NCBI GenBank assembly: GCA_021014325.1
Contig: CM037473.1
Location: 9,813,501 to 9,877,500 of the forward strand
DNA length: 64,000 nucleotides
DNA from: Plazaster borealis
Lineage: Eukaryota; Echinodermata; Asteroidea; Forcipulatida; Labidiasteridae
Reading direction: 5' to 3'
Positions 54,901-64,000 of the stretch are shown in pieces; position 1 is the first letter of the stretch, and each line of letters starts with the position of its first letter. The notes beneath the pieces are model-generated. The model ran no database searches and was not told the DNA's origin. It saw only the letters and a list, made by a program, of their open reading frames with translations. The translations under genes were made by a program, and so were the position numbers.

Positions 54901-57108
54901 ACTGACTGAAGAAAATTTCATTTACAACTTACGGGCAGTTTGGGACCTTCACCAGAACATTCACCCACCTCAGAAAAAATATCATCTTGACATTGCTGCT
55001 TTATCGGCATGCAAACCAAAACAGACGTATGCAACCAGCAAGAGCAGTGCATCAAATAAAAACTTGTCAACCTTTTTCCTGTGATACACTGTGAAAATGA
55101 CATCTCCTGGGCAAACTGTAGAGGGTTCACTGTAGTCTAAATCGCCCAAATTGAGAAGTGTGTCGCCATTTTGTGTTTTGTATATATATATTTCACTGTG
55201 TTAAGTTCTGATAAGGGCATATAGCTGGCTTTTACATCATCAGGCCTTTCACTGAAATCTATAAAAGTATATTTTTCTAAATAACAAATTTGTTCCTGAA
55301 AAAGAAAACAAAAATTATATTTTTTGTTTCCTTGTGGCTTTAAAACACAATTATATTCCAAGTAAGGTAATGAATCAAGAAAGCATCCATGCCATGACTA
55401 AAAGTAGATTATTTCAAGTGATTCAAATCAGGCAGTGTACATGTTAAGTTTATAAAAATACATGTTAAGTTTATAAAATGTACCTTTGGTATTACAAATC
55501 ATCCAAAAGCTTTTTTATTATTATTTTTCTCAAGGGATGGGTTGTTGCCAATTATAATTTATACCATAAGCATCTCTATATATGAAATGATTACCTGTTG
55601 TGTTGACTTTGTTCACATAAATAAATAAATAAATATGTTTGTGGCGTTCAATATATAGTTGAAACAAGATCTACACTCGAGAGGCATTTCTACGGCCCCA
55701 GATCCACAGTCAACACCAACATCACTTCAATCTTCCTAATCACTCCATTTCTGACAAGATTTTACAGGGCATTGAGGCACTAGGTAACCACAGAGAGACT
55801 GTTTGTCTAGCTAGGGAGAAACTGTGGATAAGCTCCTTCAGACCATTCAACCCCATGGTCTGAACAACCAAGAACGAAATGACTAATAACTCTTTGTCTT
55901 TGCCTTCTCCTTTTTCCCACAGATATCCCCTTTTAGTCTGCCTCATTCACTAATTAATTACTTTTTGTCCCTCTTCCAACCTTTAATTTTGTCCTTTGTG
56001 TTTCCAACCTCTTGTGATCAAACCAGCCCCTTCCCTCTACCCCCCTCCATTGTCACTCTCTTAATGATTGTTCATCTCTTGCTTTCTGCCTCTCTTTCTT
56101 TTCATATCTTGCCACTTGACTGCTACTGTTACACCAGTATACCTGTTTATGTGTGTTGTGTTGTCATTTAGCCTTCGAGACAGACTATGCTATTGTCCAA
56201 ACGTCAGGCCACTAACTATTTTTATGCATTTGCCATAGGTCCTTTTGGTTGGTATAAGCAGTTTGCAACAGCTAGTTCTATTTTCTCATATAAATAACTT
56301 ATTCCAATTTCTCCATAATCAGGCAAATTCCACAGTAACTCCGTCGTGGAAGCGCTCCTGGATCTTTGCAACGACCCAGATGAGAATGTACGCGCCGTTG
56401 CCGCTCTGTCCCTTGCCCGGGTCGCAGAACCGAGCAATAAGTACGCCATAAAACGCATGATGCATCTACTGAAGGACAAAGACAGGCTGGTCAGAGAAGG
56501 TGGTTGCCTGGCCCTGGGGCATATCAAGGCATCCGAAGCTGCTTCAGCACTTGTCAACCTCTGGTAAGTTAAGTAGATGGGCACACTGGTAGGGCTCAAA
56601 TTAAGAAGGAAAATCCACAGGACCACGTGGTATGAGCGTGCACCAAAATCTCTTGCCAAAATAAGAAGAAAGAAAAATACGCACAAAGAAAACAGTTGAT
56701 TTAATAGTTCCCTGCATGAATGACATGCATAAGTTCATGCGAGCATTCACACAACATTATGCTTGTTTAGGGGCTGTTATTCGACAGTTAACAGAGCCGT
56801 TCTTTATATCACACTCATTAATACACCCCCACGTGACCAGTCTTCGACCAATCAGAGTGCATAAACTCTCCGAGGTATTTATTAATGTGTGTTAAGGAAC
56901 ACTTACGAGTTCATCACACTAACTTGCAACATTCTTCTATCTCTTTCTCTTTTTCTTCTCTTAACGTAGGAGAAACGATGCTATCTCTAATGTAAGGGAG
57001 GCTGCTCAAATCGCCCTAGAGAAGATCGGTGGTGAAGAGGCTCAGAAGGCAATGCATATCACCAAAGTGCTAAGCGAAGAGATCAATAAACTAGCAGAAA
57101 AACCTTAA
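39567..57108 (+). CDS. TIR - EF-hand-like - HEAT repeat protein, 9 coding exons, 515 aa
   Basis: Coding exons: 39567-39933, 44913-45016, 47900-48045, 49048-49169, 50475-50628, 52094-52236, 54073-54204, 56323-56563 and 56970-57108. All borders are GT-AG and all phases agree, giving one 515-residue frame. MGSSSSKKRSKK fits an N-myristoylation signal plus a basic patch, suggesting an inner-membrane-leaflet anchor. A Ser/Pro-rich linker reaches about 103. The TIR domain (about 104-225) has DIMISYSH, GIQVWVDE, FLSLLS and SKYCKDE with E176 at the place of the catalytic Glu of NAD-cleaving TIRs. LDEDGDGIVTLKHF (331-344) is an EF-hand loop with His at its last ligand place. HEAT-like helices fill about 396-497. 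It is probably a cytoplasmic TIR signalling or NADase protein. I know no named family with this order. Confidence 0.85.
41340..41706 (-). mobile_element. TTTAAAGG-type MITE copy in intron 1
   Basis: It contains CAGTTTTTATCCCCC, TTGAATCTGAGAAGC and CAGTGGGTTCCAATTACCAA, as in the 26.3-kb copy. The left end is diverged. Confidence 0.55.
42417..42553. mobile_element. GGGCCCAATTTCATAGAGCT hairpin element, copy 3
   Basis: Inverted ends GGTCCCAATTTCATAGAGCT and AGCTCTATGAAATTGGTCCC, 137 bp, in intron 1 of the TIR-EF-HEAT gene. Confidence 0.6.
43082..44416. mobile_element. 1.3-kb inverted-repeat transposon (CCGTAATTTTCGGATTATAA ends)
   Basis: The left end CCGTAATTTTCGGATTATAA runs on through GCCGCCCGGCGTATAAACCGC. 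The right end is its inverse, GCGGTTTATAATCCGAAAAT. TA flanks both ends (43080-43081, 44417-44418), as for Tc1/mariner-type insertion. Subterminal CGGC(G/A)(T/C)ATAAACCGC units repeat at both ends. A 113-residue frame (43849-44190) looks like no transposase, so it is probably non-autonomous. Confidence 0.7.
44449..44840 (-). mobile_element. TTTAAAGG-type MITE copy next to exon 2
   Basis: The ends CTTTAAAGGGG...GGTATACCTTTGG and CCAAAGGTATACTTTGCCTT are inverted. The right border is only 72 nt from the exon at 44913, so the element supplies DNA close to the branch point. Confidence 0.6.
44913..45016 (+). CDS. TIR-EF-HEAT gene, coding exon 2
   Basis: 104 nt, acceptor TCATCTCTAG, donor GTAAAG. 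It codes GALEEAGIQVWVDEVGLKAG and VEFFNKIGQAIVDAK: helix A to the BB loop. Phase out 0. The preceding intron is 5 kb and full of transposons. Confidence 0.85.
45129..45293. repeat. Dispersed 160-bp repeat, copy 2
   Basis: The ends GATGCTTC and GAAGCATC are inverted; the body (CCATGCCTTGGTGCCCCTTG) matches 24706-24868. Confidence 0.5.
45551..45587. promoter_or_regulatory. Two perfect CRE palindromes (TGACGTCA)
   Basis: TGACGTCA occurs at 45551-45558 and 45580-45587 in repeated GTCGGTATGACGTCATC contexts in intron 2. TGACGTCA is the consensus for CREB/ATF factors. The locus might be an intronic enhancer or part of a repeat. Confidence 0.35.
46496..47768 (+). mobile_element. tRNA-headed SINE split by a 0.9-kb insertion
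   Basis: The head and first half (GGCCGAGCGGTCTAG ... GGAAGGTAGTGCATTCTGCT) end near 46672. The second half (CTCCTAGTGGATGATACCCA ... GGCCTTGTGATGTTA) resumes near 47580. The intact relative is 51486-51850. The inserted DNA is bordered by AT-rich ATAATTTTAAAG / TTATTAAAAT and has CGCTCCT-rich ends and a direct repeat (TTGTTGATTAAAATAAG..., 46791 and 46879). Confidence 0.6.
47900..48045 (+). CDS. TIR-EF-HEAT gene, coding exon 3 (catalytic Glu exon)
   Basis: 146 nt, acceptor ACATGACTAG, donor GTAAGC. It codes LFLSLLSTKSVISKYCKDEL and ALAYVSSKPIFPC... to DFG, with the putative catalytic E176. A tighter acceptor at 47926 also keeps frame, but using it would delete strand D, so 47900 is chosen. 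Length and phases equal those of the small TIR gene's exon 3. Confidence 0.85.
48119..48566 (+). mobile_element. TTTAAAGG-type MITE in intron 3
   Basis: The ends TTAAAGGTAGGGTCATAGGT and ATCTATGACCCTGCCTTTAA are inverted. The middle has CTCAGAAATCTGAGAAACGA and TTTCTCAGATTCAAATG. Confidence 0.6.
48641..49007. mobile_element. TAGGCCTGGGC inverted-repeat element
   Basis: TAGGCCTGGGCAACAAGTG faces CACTAGTCGCCCAGGCCTA. The left part has tandem ACTAGTCGCGACTACAAC units. It ends 40 nt before the exon at 49048. Confidence 0.55.
49048..49169 (+). CDS. TIR-EF-HEAT gene, coding exon 4
   Basis: 122 nt, acceptor TACCATTAG, donor GTAAGT. It codes MRLQLAPVTWFMFDDSASFN, ending the TIR domain, and a helical MKDLLTDIKAKLAELEESQ. 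Phase in 2, out 1. Confidence 0.8.
50475..50628 (+). CDS. TIR-EF-HEAT gene, coding exon 5
   Basis: 154 nt, acceptor ATTACTTTAAAG (an in-frame alternative acceptor GTGCAG would start at 50487), donor GTGAGT. It codes a basic linker and RVEFWEKNFMGLEAVEWEK. Phase out 2. Confidence 0.75.
51486..51850 (+). mobile_element. tRNA-headed SINE, long-bodied form
   Basis: A-box GGCCGAGCGGTCTAG; the B-box is damaged by a short deletion (AGTGTCCCGGTCATGACAC). The body runs to GGCCTTGTGATGTTA, ending ATAAATAAATAAAA. It is in intron 5. Confidence 0.65.
52094..52236 (+). CDS. TIR-EF-HEAT gene, coding exon 6 (EF-hand-like)
   Basis: 143 nt, acceptor GTCCATTTAG, donor GTAAGA. It codes NFEEAFYKDYQKELDEMFKK and WLLAILCNELDEDGDGIVTL then KHFK: one EF-hand-like unit. 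Phase out 1. Confidence 0.8.
52261..52782. mobile_element. GTGTTCGCA(C/T)TGGA inverted-repeat element
   Basis: The start CCGTGTTCGCACTGGACT and end AATCCAATGCGAACAC are inverted. Internal copies (AAGTCCAGTGTGAACGCG near 52450) suggest a doubled or nested element. It is in intron 6. Confidence 0.45.
53457..53625 (+). mobile_element. tRNA-headed SINE (family 1), 5' part
   Basis: GGTGTGGCCGAGCGGATAAG, GGTTCGAGTCTCGG, then body to CGATGGGACGTAAAGCC. It is followed by the dispersed repeat also seen at 5.75-6.45 kb. Confidence 0.65.
54073..54204 (+). CDS. TIR-EF-HEAT gene, coding exon 7
   Basis: 132 nt, acceptor TTTTGGCTGTAG, donor GTGAGT. It codes EFCLVNGESFEFWQRVQEQA and MREVFSMDSTVRIDAIQNL, entering the helical repeat part. 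Phase in 1, out 1. Confidence 0.8.
54484..54825 (-). mobile_element. tRNA-headed SINE (family 1), complete, antisense
   Basis: The reverse strand starts CGTGTCGTGGCCGAGCCG at 54822, with GTCCGAGTCCCGG, and ends near 54484 in the CAGGCTTGCGAGCTACAGTG ... TTTCATTACCAGAAA tail. It is in intron 7. Confidence 0.65.
56323..56563 (+). CDS. TIR-EF-HEAT gene, coding exon 8 (HEAT)
   Basis: 241 nt, acceptor TCCATAATCAG, donor GTAAGT. It codes VVEALLDLCNDPDENVRAVA, ALSLARVAEP, MHLLKDKDRLVREGGCLALG: two HEAT-like helix pairs with the D-x-x-VR signature. Phase out 2. Confidence 0.85.
56970..57108 (+). CDS. TIR-EF-HEAT gene, last coding exon
   Basis: 139 nt, acceptor TCTCTTAACGTAG. It codes WRNDAISNVREAAQIALEKI, a third HEAT-like unit, and a helical end KVLSEEINKLAEKP before TAA. 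No clear AATAAA was located in the first 900 nt after the stop. Confidence 0.85.
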
Positions 57109-59436
57109 GACTAACAAGTTTTATATGTCAGTGACTTGGTCAGTGACTAGAGCACCAACTTGCCCTTTGTTTTGTATGGGGGCATTCATGTTTGTGCCCA
57201 AACCTCTCAAACCTCTTAAATCTTAAACAGCACTTTGTACGGCACTTTGCATACCACTTCTTTTATTCTTTTTTGTGCATAATAGAATCTTTAGCTTGAA
57301 CGCATACTCTAGTATGTGCACAATTTTTGTGCCTGTTATGCAAATCCCTCCTATGCGCATGCAACATTGTGAAAATGTACGCAAGTTCTATGAAGAAAAA
57401 GTAATCATTCCTCAGTCATGCACGATCCTCAAACATGTCTGCATCCAGGAGTTACACAGAGTAGGGCTGTAGGCAATATCTATAGCTCTACACTCAGGGT
57501 AGAAGTGAAGTACATAGAAGTTGAGTGAAGGATTTCTTTGAGGCGTTATAGCATTCAAGGTTTTACATTGAATTTTGTCAAATCAAAGTTTTTACCATTT
57601 ACCTTGTAGAGCAATAGATCTTTGCCTCATACAATCACATCTGGCATGTGATTTGTCAGCATTCTTCCTGATTTCAGGATTTTTCACTGATCCACTGCGC
57701 CTTCAGATTTTCTTGAAAGAGGCAAACTTGCCATCGTAGAGATAAAAAGACTTGCCTTTGTTACAACCAAACCTTCAGATTTCTATTTGAAATGATGTAG
57801 AGAGTCTGTAAACCTCTAAACATGTAATATTTTGTACATTCAGGGAGCTTCGTTTCCCCACCAAGAGGAAATTGTTATCCAATTTTCAGGATTTTTCATT
57901 TTCATACAATCTTAACCCTGTCACTTGGCAGTAACATGTATAAAGTGTTTGACACACAATGAAATGTTTGGTGAAATGTTTGATGATCACCTCATAGGAA
58001 AAGCCCATTGGGGTCAAATTTCATTGCGCTGCTTACCAAAGAATTCTGTGATTATGGCACCCTGTAAAGCAGGTGATTGTACACAGCCTTGCTACCAAGG
58101 GGAGCGCACTGTATCGATACCTCTCGTCACTAACCCCTGGAAGGGAAGCACTGAAAATCAACGCTGATTGGCAAACAAAAAGTGACTGCTCTGCGCGAAC
58201 GCTTGTTAAAAACTTTCGAATGCTTGCAGGGCGCTTGTGGTGCGCTTAGTACGCACGTGTAAAAATGCAAATACTTCGACGCAATACATTTCAAATGAAT
58301 CATGTTTTTATATGGTCACCCTAAACTGTTTCCTCAGGCTTGCGAGCTACAGTGATTAAGTTCACTTGTGAGGCATCCTTGGTTTCATTACCAGAAATAT
58401 ATAATAATAATAATAATAATACAGTTAGACGTTTGACAAGATGGAAAAAGAGTGAGAAGGGGCCAGATGCTCTATGACTTGATGCGTCTTTTGACAGCGC
58501 GCTCTGCGTAGTCTCTAACACAGAATGGATCAACCACAGGACTAATTAAAATATCCAATATTTTTGGATATTTCAAAATCACACTTCCAGGGGTTATGAT
58601 CGTGCAAGGCATTCTGGGAAAGAAAAAAAATGGCGCGGCGAGATCGTACACCACTGGGAAAGAGGTTGGATTGTACAGGCTGTAAGTGCAGAATCCCGCG
58701 GTAAGCAGCGCCATGAAATTGGGCCCCGGTTGATGTACGTACATGACATACCTTGTGCTACTTCATCAGAGATCACCAACACGTTCGCAAAGTTTGCATT
58801 AGGTTGACAGCACTGGGTATTGATTCAATTCTTAGAAGAGAAAAACAGAGCTTCAACTTTCTTTCTTTTATAGTTTTTTAAGTTTACTTTGAGAAAGAAA
58901 AAGTAGGGTTTTATTTTTGAAATTGATTGGAGTAAATCATTTAAATATAATTTGCAAAACAAAGCCAAATGTTGAAGAAATTTTGCCTCCATGTATATAA
59001 GCTGGAAATTTTTCCCTGATTTCCTTTGTGTATCCAGAGCTGGATACTGACAAAGTAGCAATTAAATACCTATCATATAGAATAGTTCCATGGCAGCTAC
59101 TACACATTATTCTTGTTATACCTTTTGTAGAAGTTTTATATTACGGTTTTTGTCCTGCCTTAACTCTAAAATATTCACTATTTGTAGTAGAGTTAAAAGA
59201 GTATATGACTATATTTTTAAAGAACATCAATACGGGCTGTTTATATATTAAGATGAAATCAAGTTATTGATAAGAACATTTTCGTACTTTAGATATCTGT
59301 GAAACACTTTCTTGGAAACCCTTTGGCTGGTCTGATCTCGCATTGCAAAAGATTCGGTCTCAGTCCTCTGGTCTCAGACTGGCTGGCTTTGACTACAACA
59401 ACGAAGTTGTAAAGCTATTTAGCTCTGCCTTGTTAC

Positions 59437-59783
59437 TATAATAATAGTAATAATAATATTGTTCTTATATAGCACACATATCCTTTAGCTAGATCAAGGC
59501 GCTTTACAACAATGTTATCCCTGTCCATGAGCATACTTGAACCATTCCTCAAACTTTCTCTCGTCTCAGGGGAGCATGAAAAATCACCCTGCTTTTAATT
59601 AATTAGCGCTAAGGGAGTAATCTGACATAGTACCACTTCAACCTACACCTGGATGAAGAGAATCAATTAATGGTTAAGTGTCTTGCTCAAGGACACAAGT
59701 GCCATGATCGGTATTCAAACTCACACGCCAATAACTATAGACCGTCAAACCGTCCAATGCGCTAGACCTCTCGGCCATAACAC
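59437..59783 (-). mobile_element. tRNA-headed SINE, antisense
   Basis: The reverse strand starts TGTTATGGCCGAGAGGTCTA, continues through CACTTGTGTCCTTGAGCAAG, and ends AAAGCGCCTTGATCTAGC ... ATATAAGAACAATATTATTA. Confidence 0.6.
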
Positions 59784-60231
59784 TTAACAGTTTTTCTTGA
59801 TGGGAACAGAAGAAAATTATTTTGTGTGTATTCTGCAAAGATATGGTCATGACTTGTTTTGTGTTTGATTTTTGCTTGGATGGGAGGGATGTCATGCAAG
59901 ATTTTGTGAGTAACAGCTTTAAAAACTTTTCAATCACTTTTATTCAAATCCACACAACATTTTTTTGAGAAATGTATTGCAAATTAACCCTAGCAGTTTC
60001 CTATACTAAATATAGGTGTTATGCTGTGCATTATAAGCTGTAAATTACTTTTGTTGGAAATTTGCAAATACAAAGTCTAGAAACATTGACTGCAGCCACG
60101 GCGCACACAAGCTCAAAAAGCTGACTTCCCAAATTTGTCGGGGGTCACAACTTGAACTTTCACAAAGGTCGGTTTTAAGGTCATGTGGTGTGTTGTAACC
60201 AACACAAATGCATTATAAATAGGTCTGACTA

Positions 60232-60416
60232 AAGCCCGGTTCATACTTCTTGCAAATTTTTTGTGCGAAGCGAATTTAACGTCACAGCTCTGTTTTCGCT
60301 GCGAATATTTTCGCAAGAGTTGATCACAGCTCAACTCTTCCGAAATGTTCAATGCAAATTTGTGACGTCAATATTAGCATCGCGTTCGCATTCGCAGGAA
60401 GTATGAACCGGGCTTA
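60232..60416. mobile_element. AAGCCCGGTTCATACTTC inverted-repeat element
   Basis: AAGCCCGGTTCATACTTCTT and GGAAGTATGAACCGGGCTT are inverted ends of a 185-bp element. The middle includes AACGTCACAG and TGTGACGTCA, also inverted. Confidence 0.65.
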
Positions 60417-61459
60417 AATCAACCCTGCCAATACACAGTCTGAAAATTGGACCAGGCTGGGGCACTGCTAGGGTTAAAAAGAGGAGTGCAGGTTGATTTC
60501 AGATAGAAATAGGTTGATAAGTTGGACAGTGTACCCAACATCTAAAGGTTGTGGTATTTTTCTGTGTGTATTGATGATGCCATCAAGACCTACCATCCAA
60601 TATCAAGCTGCAGAGTTGTAGAGAGAATGCACATTGAAATTTCTCTTTAAAATATGTAGAATACATTTAATTTAATGTTAGTATAATTTTTTGTTTAAAC
60701 ATATTAATCACTAAAAGTACAAGATCACTGTAAGTGTACATTTTAACTGTATCTTGCCTTAATGTTTAGGTTTGAGCGAAAGTGTTAAAGGTGCTATTAA
60801 CTCAGACTTTCTCTTAATAAATTTGTGAGGTGCAGAATTGTCACAAATTATTGCTCTTTTCCTAGAATGAGCTCTTCATCCAATCACACACAACCTCATA
60901 AATGTGGTTTGTGGGGTGCTTCCATTGGTGCTCTTTTGTTCCATTTTATGAAGAATTCCTTTCCAGGGTACATTTCAACCAAAATGTAGTAGCTTTAAGA
61001 CTAATTATTGTTAACCCTTTCATGCAACATTTATTTAAGTGATTAATTGATCATATGGACACGTTAATTTTTACTCTTTTTTCGCAAATGGTAGAACCCC
61101 CCCCCCCAAAAAAAAAAGGCACAACAGCATGCTCAAGGGTCCTCTTTCCCATTCTGAAAAACTATGTGGCCGTGCGATCCTTTTTTTTTTTCTTTTTTTT
61201 TTTCCTTTTACAACTATTTATCTAAAGGGATTTAAACCGGCCGCTTGCGACCGGTCGGCGCATGAAAGAGTTGACCAAAGGTTGTATAGCGCCCCAAACG
61301 GCAAGATGGGCAACAGGAGCTCTATGTATTGTTAGAACAGGAAGTTCAGCCTGAGTTGCACATCTTGCACCTGCGGTGCTATACAATCTTTGGTGTTAAC
61401 TACAGTTGGTCAAGGGTCAGACTTTCTTTTTTAAGAGAAAGCGGGCAGAAATAGCACCT

Positions 61460-61797
61460 TTAAAGGTATTGTACACTTTTGGTAACAGCTCAAAATCAGT
61501 GTCCACATTTTGTGTGATTCAACATATGCATGAACAAACAAACCTGTGAAAGTTTGAGCTTAATTGGTCATCGAGGTCACGAAAAAATAGTGAAAAGAGA
61601 CCTCATGTCTGTTTTTTCAAATTATCGCGCGTGATAAAAACTATTGTTTTACTCATTTCTCAGAAACGATAGCATTTTAGGCAGAAATATTTTAAGGAAC
61701 CCTTTCTACCATTACTTACTTTAAATCATGTAAGTTATGTGTGAATCTGTGAACATTTTTTTAAATCAATCTTACCAATAGTGTACATGGCCTTAAA
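61460..61797. mobile_element. TTTAAAGG-type MITE copy
   Basis: TTTAAAGGTATTGTACACTT and ACCAATAGTGTACATGGCCT plus TAAA are inverted ends. The middle shares ACCTGTGAAAGTTTGAGCT with the 8.8-kb copy. Confidence 0.6.
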
Positions 61798-62454
61798 GCA
61801 CTTAGCTTGCCAGCTTCCTAAATTGAAGCATACCCACCACAAGAGGGCGCTGTTTGAGGTTTAAGTTTGTAAATGTGACTGCTTTTAAATATATATCAGA
61901 AATGTCTAAAAAATATAAACATTTTGGTTGAATAATAGTATTTTCTTTTTAGAGATGCTTCTTTTTCAACCCCAAAGTGTGGTGTGCCCTTTTGTGGTGG
62001 ACCTTAACCATAAGGACTAGTTTTTATAAAGTATTTTCTTACGATCTTCATACTTCAGTCGGTACTTCTTCCATTGGAATGGAGGCTCCAGAATATTTAC
62101 CATCATTTTAAGCTATGCTTTTATCATGAAAATAAACTGCATCAAATATTATTGTACACTATTTTTGTCTGCATTGGTTTTGAGATTTATGATTGGGATT
62201 TTATATCAATTGAAAATCATACCTACGAATGTTATCAGGGTTTACCCTTAACTTTTTCAATGACTAGCCATGCAGCAGGACCGGTCAGCTTGTCATTTCA
62301 CTAGTCTGCAGCTTTTTCACTGGTCGATAATTTCAGGTTTTCTTTCAACATCGTCATTATCATGGGACTTGTAATTTGAACTAATATGAAGTGGTTTACA
62401 TGTAGGATGGGACTTCAGCAACAAGCTAGCCAGCTGGACTTATTTGACAGAATT

Positions 62455-62655
62455 CAGGGGCGGATCCAGGATTTTCCAAACTGGGGGCGTGAAAATATAC
62501 CAAGCAGCAAAATCTTCCCTTCCCCATTTCTCCCCCTCCCCCCTCTCTCTCTCCCTCTTTTTTTCTTTTCTCCCTCATTTTTTTATTATTTTATTTTAAT
62601 ATGAAAAAGGGGGCGTGCGCCCCCCACGCCCCCCCCCCTGGATCCGCGCCTGGAC
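62455..62655. mobile_element. GGGGCGGATCCAGGA short element
   Basis: CAGGGGCGGATCCAGGATTT and CCCCTGGATCCGCGCCTGG are inverted ends. The 200-bp middle is a C/T-rich run. Confidence 0.6.
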
Positions 62656-62835
62656 TTCTGACTGGTCCTTAGGTGCTAATTGGCCAGCGGACCACTGTTA
62701 AGGGAGAACACTGATTATAACTAACGTTGTTATGTTTAAAAGCTTCCTTGTTGCTGTGACTGTTTCAAAGTTCAATCATGGAGGAAGGTTCGATTGACAG
62801 TGGAAATTCCCTTCCTCACCTTTTGACATTTTTGT

Positions 62836-63201
62836 TTAAAGGAATGTTACAGAACTGGTAATTAAAATTTTCTTTATGATCACAGATTTACATAAAACTC
62901 ACGGTCTAATGATGTCAATGATAGTAGAAAACATCCCTAGAAATATTTCTGTCTGAAATGCCATATTTGATGAGAAACAAATAAAACTAATTTCCGATTG
63001 GAGTTTATCGCTCATGAGCGTTTTATTCATGCATTGTATAACACATGCAAATGTGTAATCAGTTTTTCACCATTTTCTCGTGACCCAGATGGCCGATCGA
63101 TCTCAAACTTCTACAGGTTTGTCAGTTTATGTATATGGTGGATTATATAAAGTGCTTACACTGCCAGTTAGCAAAAACCAATTCTGTAATGTTCCTTTAA
63201 A
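62836..63201. mobile_element. TTTAAAGG-type MITE copy
   Basis: TTTAAAGGAATGTTACAGAA and CCAATTCTGTAATGTTCCTT are inverted ends. A partial relative follows immediately (63202-63290). Confidence 0.6.
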
Positions 63202-64000
63202 GGAAAAGTATACCTTTGGTTTTTGGAACCGTTCGATATAAAAGTAGATGTATACATTAAAACTGACCTGTGAACATTTTATTTTCAAAATGCAAACAAT
63301 GTTTAGGGAGGGTGATATAAACTTAGGATGTCAGGTTGTGTACTTGTCCAGCCGCAAAAACCTACACCCCCACCCCCCCCAGTTTCCTTTTTTAATGTCT
63401 TTTATTTTTGTAGAATAGAGAAAGTGGAAAAGGAAAGGTTTACACAAAAGTTGTCCACACTGATTTTGTTGTAGGGTAAAATCAATCATGGGCCACTGTC
63501 TGCGACAAACCTTTAAAGTTTTAGGGGAAGAAAATTGTGATGCGCCCCCCCCCCCCCCGTGGAGCAATAAACTAGATTATTGCTCCATGGTCCCCCAAAC
63601 TAAAACATGTTATCAAAATAAAAATAAAAGGAAAGGCTTTCCTTTTATTTGTATTGTTTTATTCTTTAATCTACTAATACTTCTCTTTGTGGAATCTCCA
63701 TCTAAAGGAACATTGGGGAATTAACCAATATAACCCCTCCTTTTTCAGCCCCCACGCTCCTCCCACTACTTTCGACCTACAAAAGCGGAACCAAAAAATA
63801 GCAAAACAAATAGCACGTGACTCACACTGCCCACTTTGTGTCTAGTACCCTGCTTCTAACATTCCACTTCGAACTATGAAATAGTATGGCTCCAGACTTG
63901 TACGGGGGTATTGTTAAAAGTTTATTTTTTTGACGACGGATAGCGCAAAGACGACGGGGGCGAATGATGATTCTGACGGTAAATTGACGAATTCAATGGT

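Larger units (their letters stand above)
57109..64000. other. Downstream region: no supported gene
   Basis: 3' UTR of unknown length, then transposon debris: an inverted-repeat element (about 58009-58727), an antisense SINE (59437-59783), and MITEs at 60232-60416, 61460-61797, 62455-62655 and 62836-63201. The rest is AT-rich with homopolymer runs (T and C tracts at 61170-61205, 62600-62640, 63540-63560). A weak minus-strand exon candidate lies at about 58755-58805. Confidence 0.5.

Noticed and set aside
59028..59270. 80-codon hydrophobic open frame
   Set aside because: AT-rich composition produces the hydrophobic residues; no splice context or family resemblance.

Overview
This window is animal nuclear DNA, most probably from an echinoderm (inference). 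It is AT-rich and packed with tRNA-headed SINEs, short inverted-repeat elements and (TAA)n tails. Its coding sequence is either intronless tandem GPCR genes or small exons with GT-AG introns. Intronless, recently expanded rhodopsin-class GPCRs and large TIR-domain repertoires are both known from echinoderm genomes. No bacterial, CRISPR, rRNA or viral gene content was seen.

Layout. (1) 1-16.3 kb is a tandem array of closely related single-exon rhodopsin-class GPCR genes, all on the + strand. It holds the last 33 codons of one copy (1-103) and three complete copies (3563-4576, 9804-10769, 13594-14574). The spacers are duplicated as well, so transposon insertions can be read against empty sites in sister units. 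(2) 17.2-26.2 kb on the - strand holds a split TIR-domain gene (four well-supported coding exons, one tentative last exon), with a possible non-coding first exon near 30.0 kb. (3) 26-37 kb is a transposon-rich divide. It contains a broken LINE, an 850-bp palindrome, a 3.1-kb element whose inverted termini are a GTCGCCCC minisatellite and whose interior carries a cluster of a 15-bp GTAACGCGAGTTACC motif, palindromic ATGGTTTATAAACCAT arrays, and a telomere-like tract. (4) 39.5-57.1 kb on the + strand holds a nine-coding-exon gene for a 515-residue protein: an N-myristoylation-type start, a TIR domain, an EF-hand-like loop, then C-terminal HEAT repeats. (5) 57.1-64 kb has no gene I can support, only mobile-element debris.

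The most interesting content is the pair of divergent TIR genes. I assembled both by joining exons across introns with matching phase. They share intron positions and phases through the TIR domain and have a 146-nt central exon of identical length, so they look like an inverted duplication. One copy gained or kept the EF-hand/HEAT part and a membrane-anchor start; the other is a small TIR-only protein. Both keep the glutamate that aligns with the catalytic Glu of NAD-consuming TIR domains. Whether they act together, for instance as sensor/effector and small regulator, is inference only.
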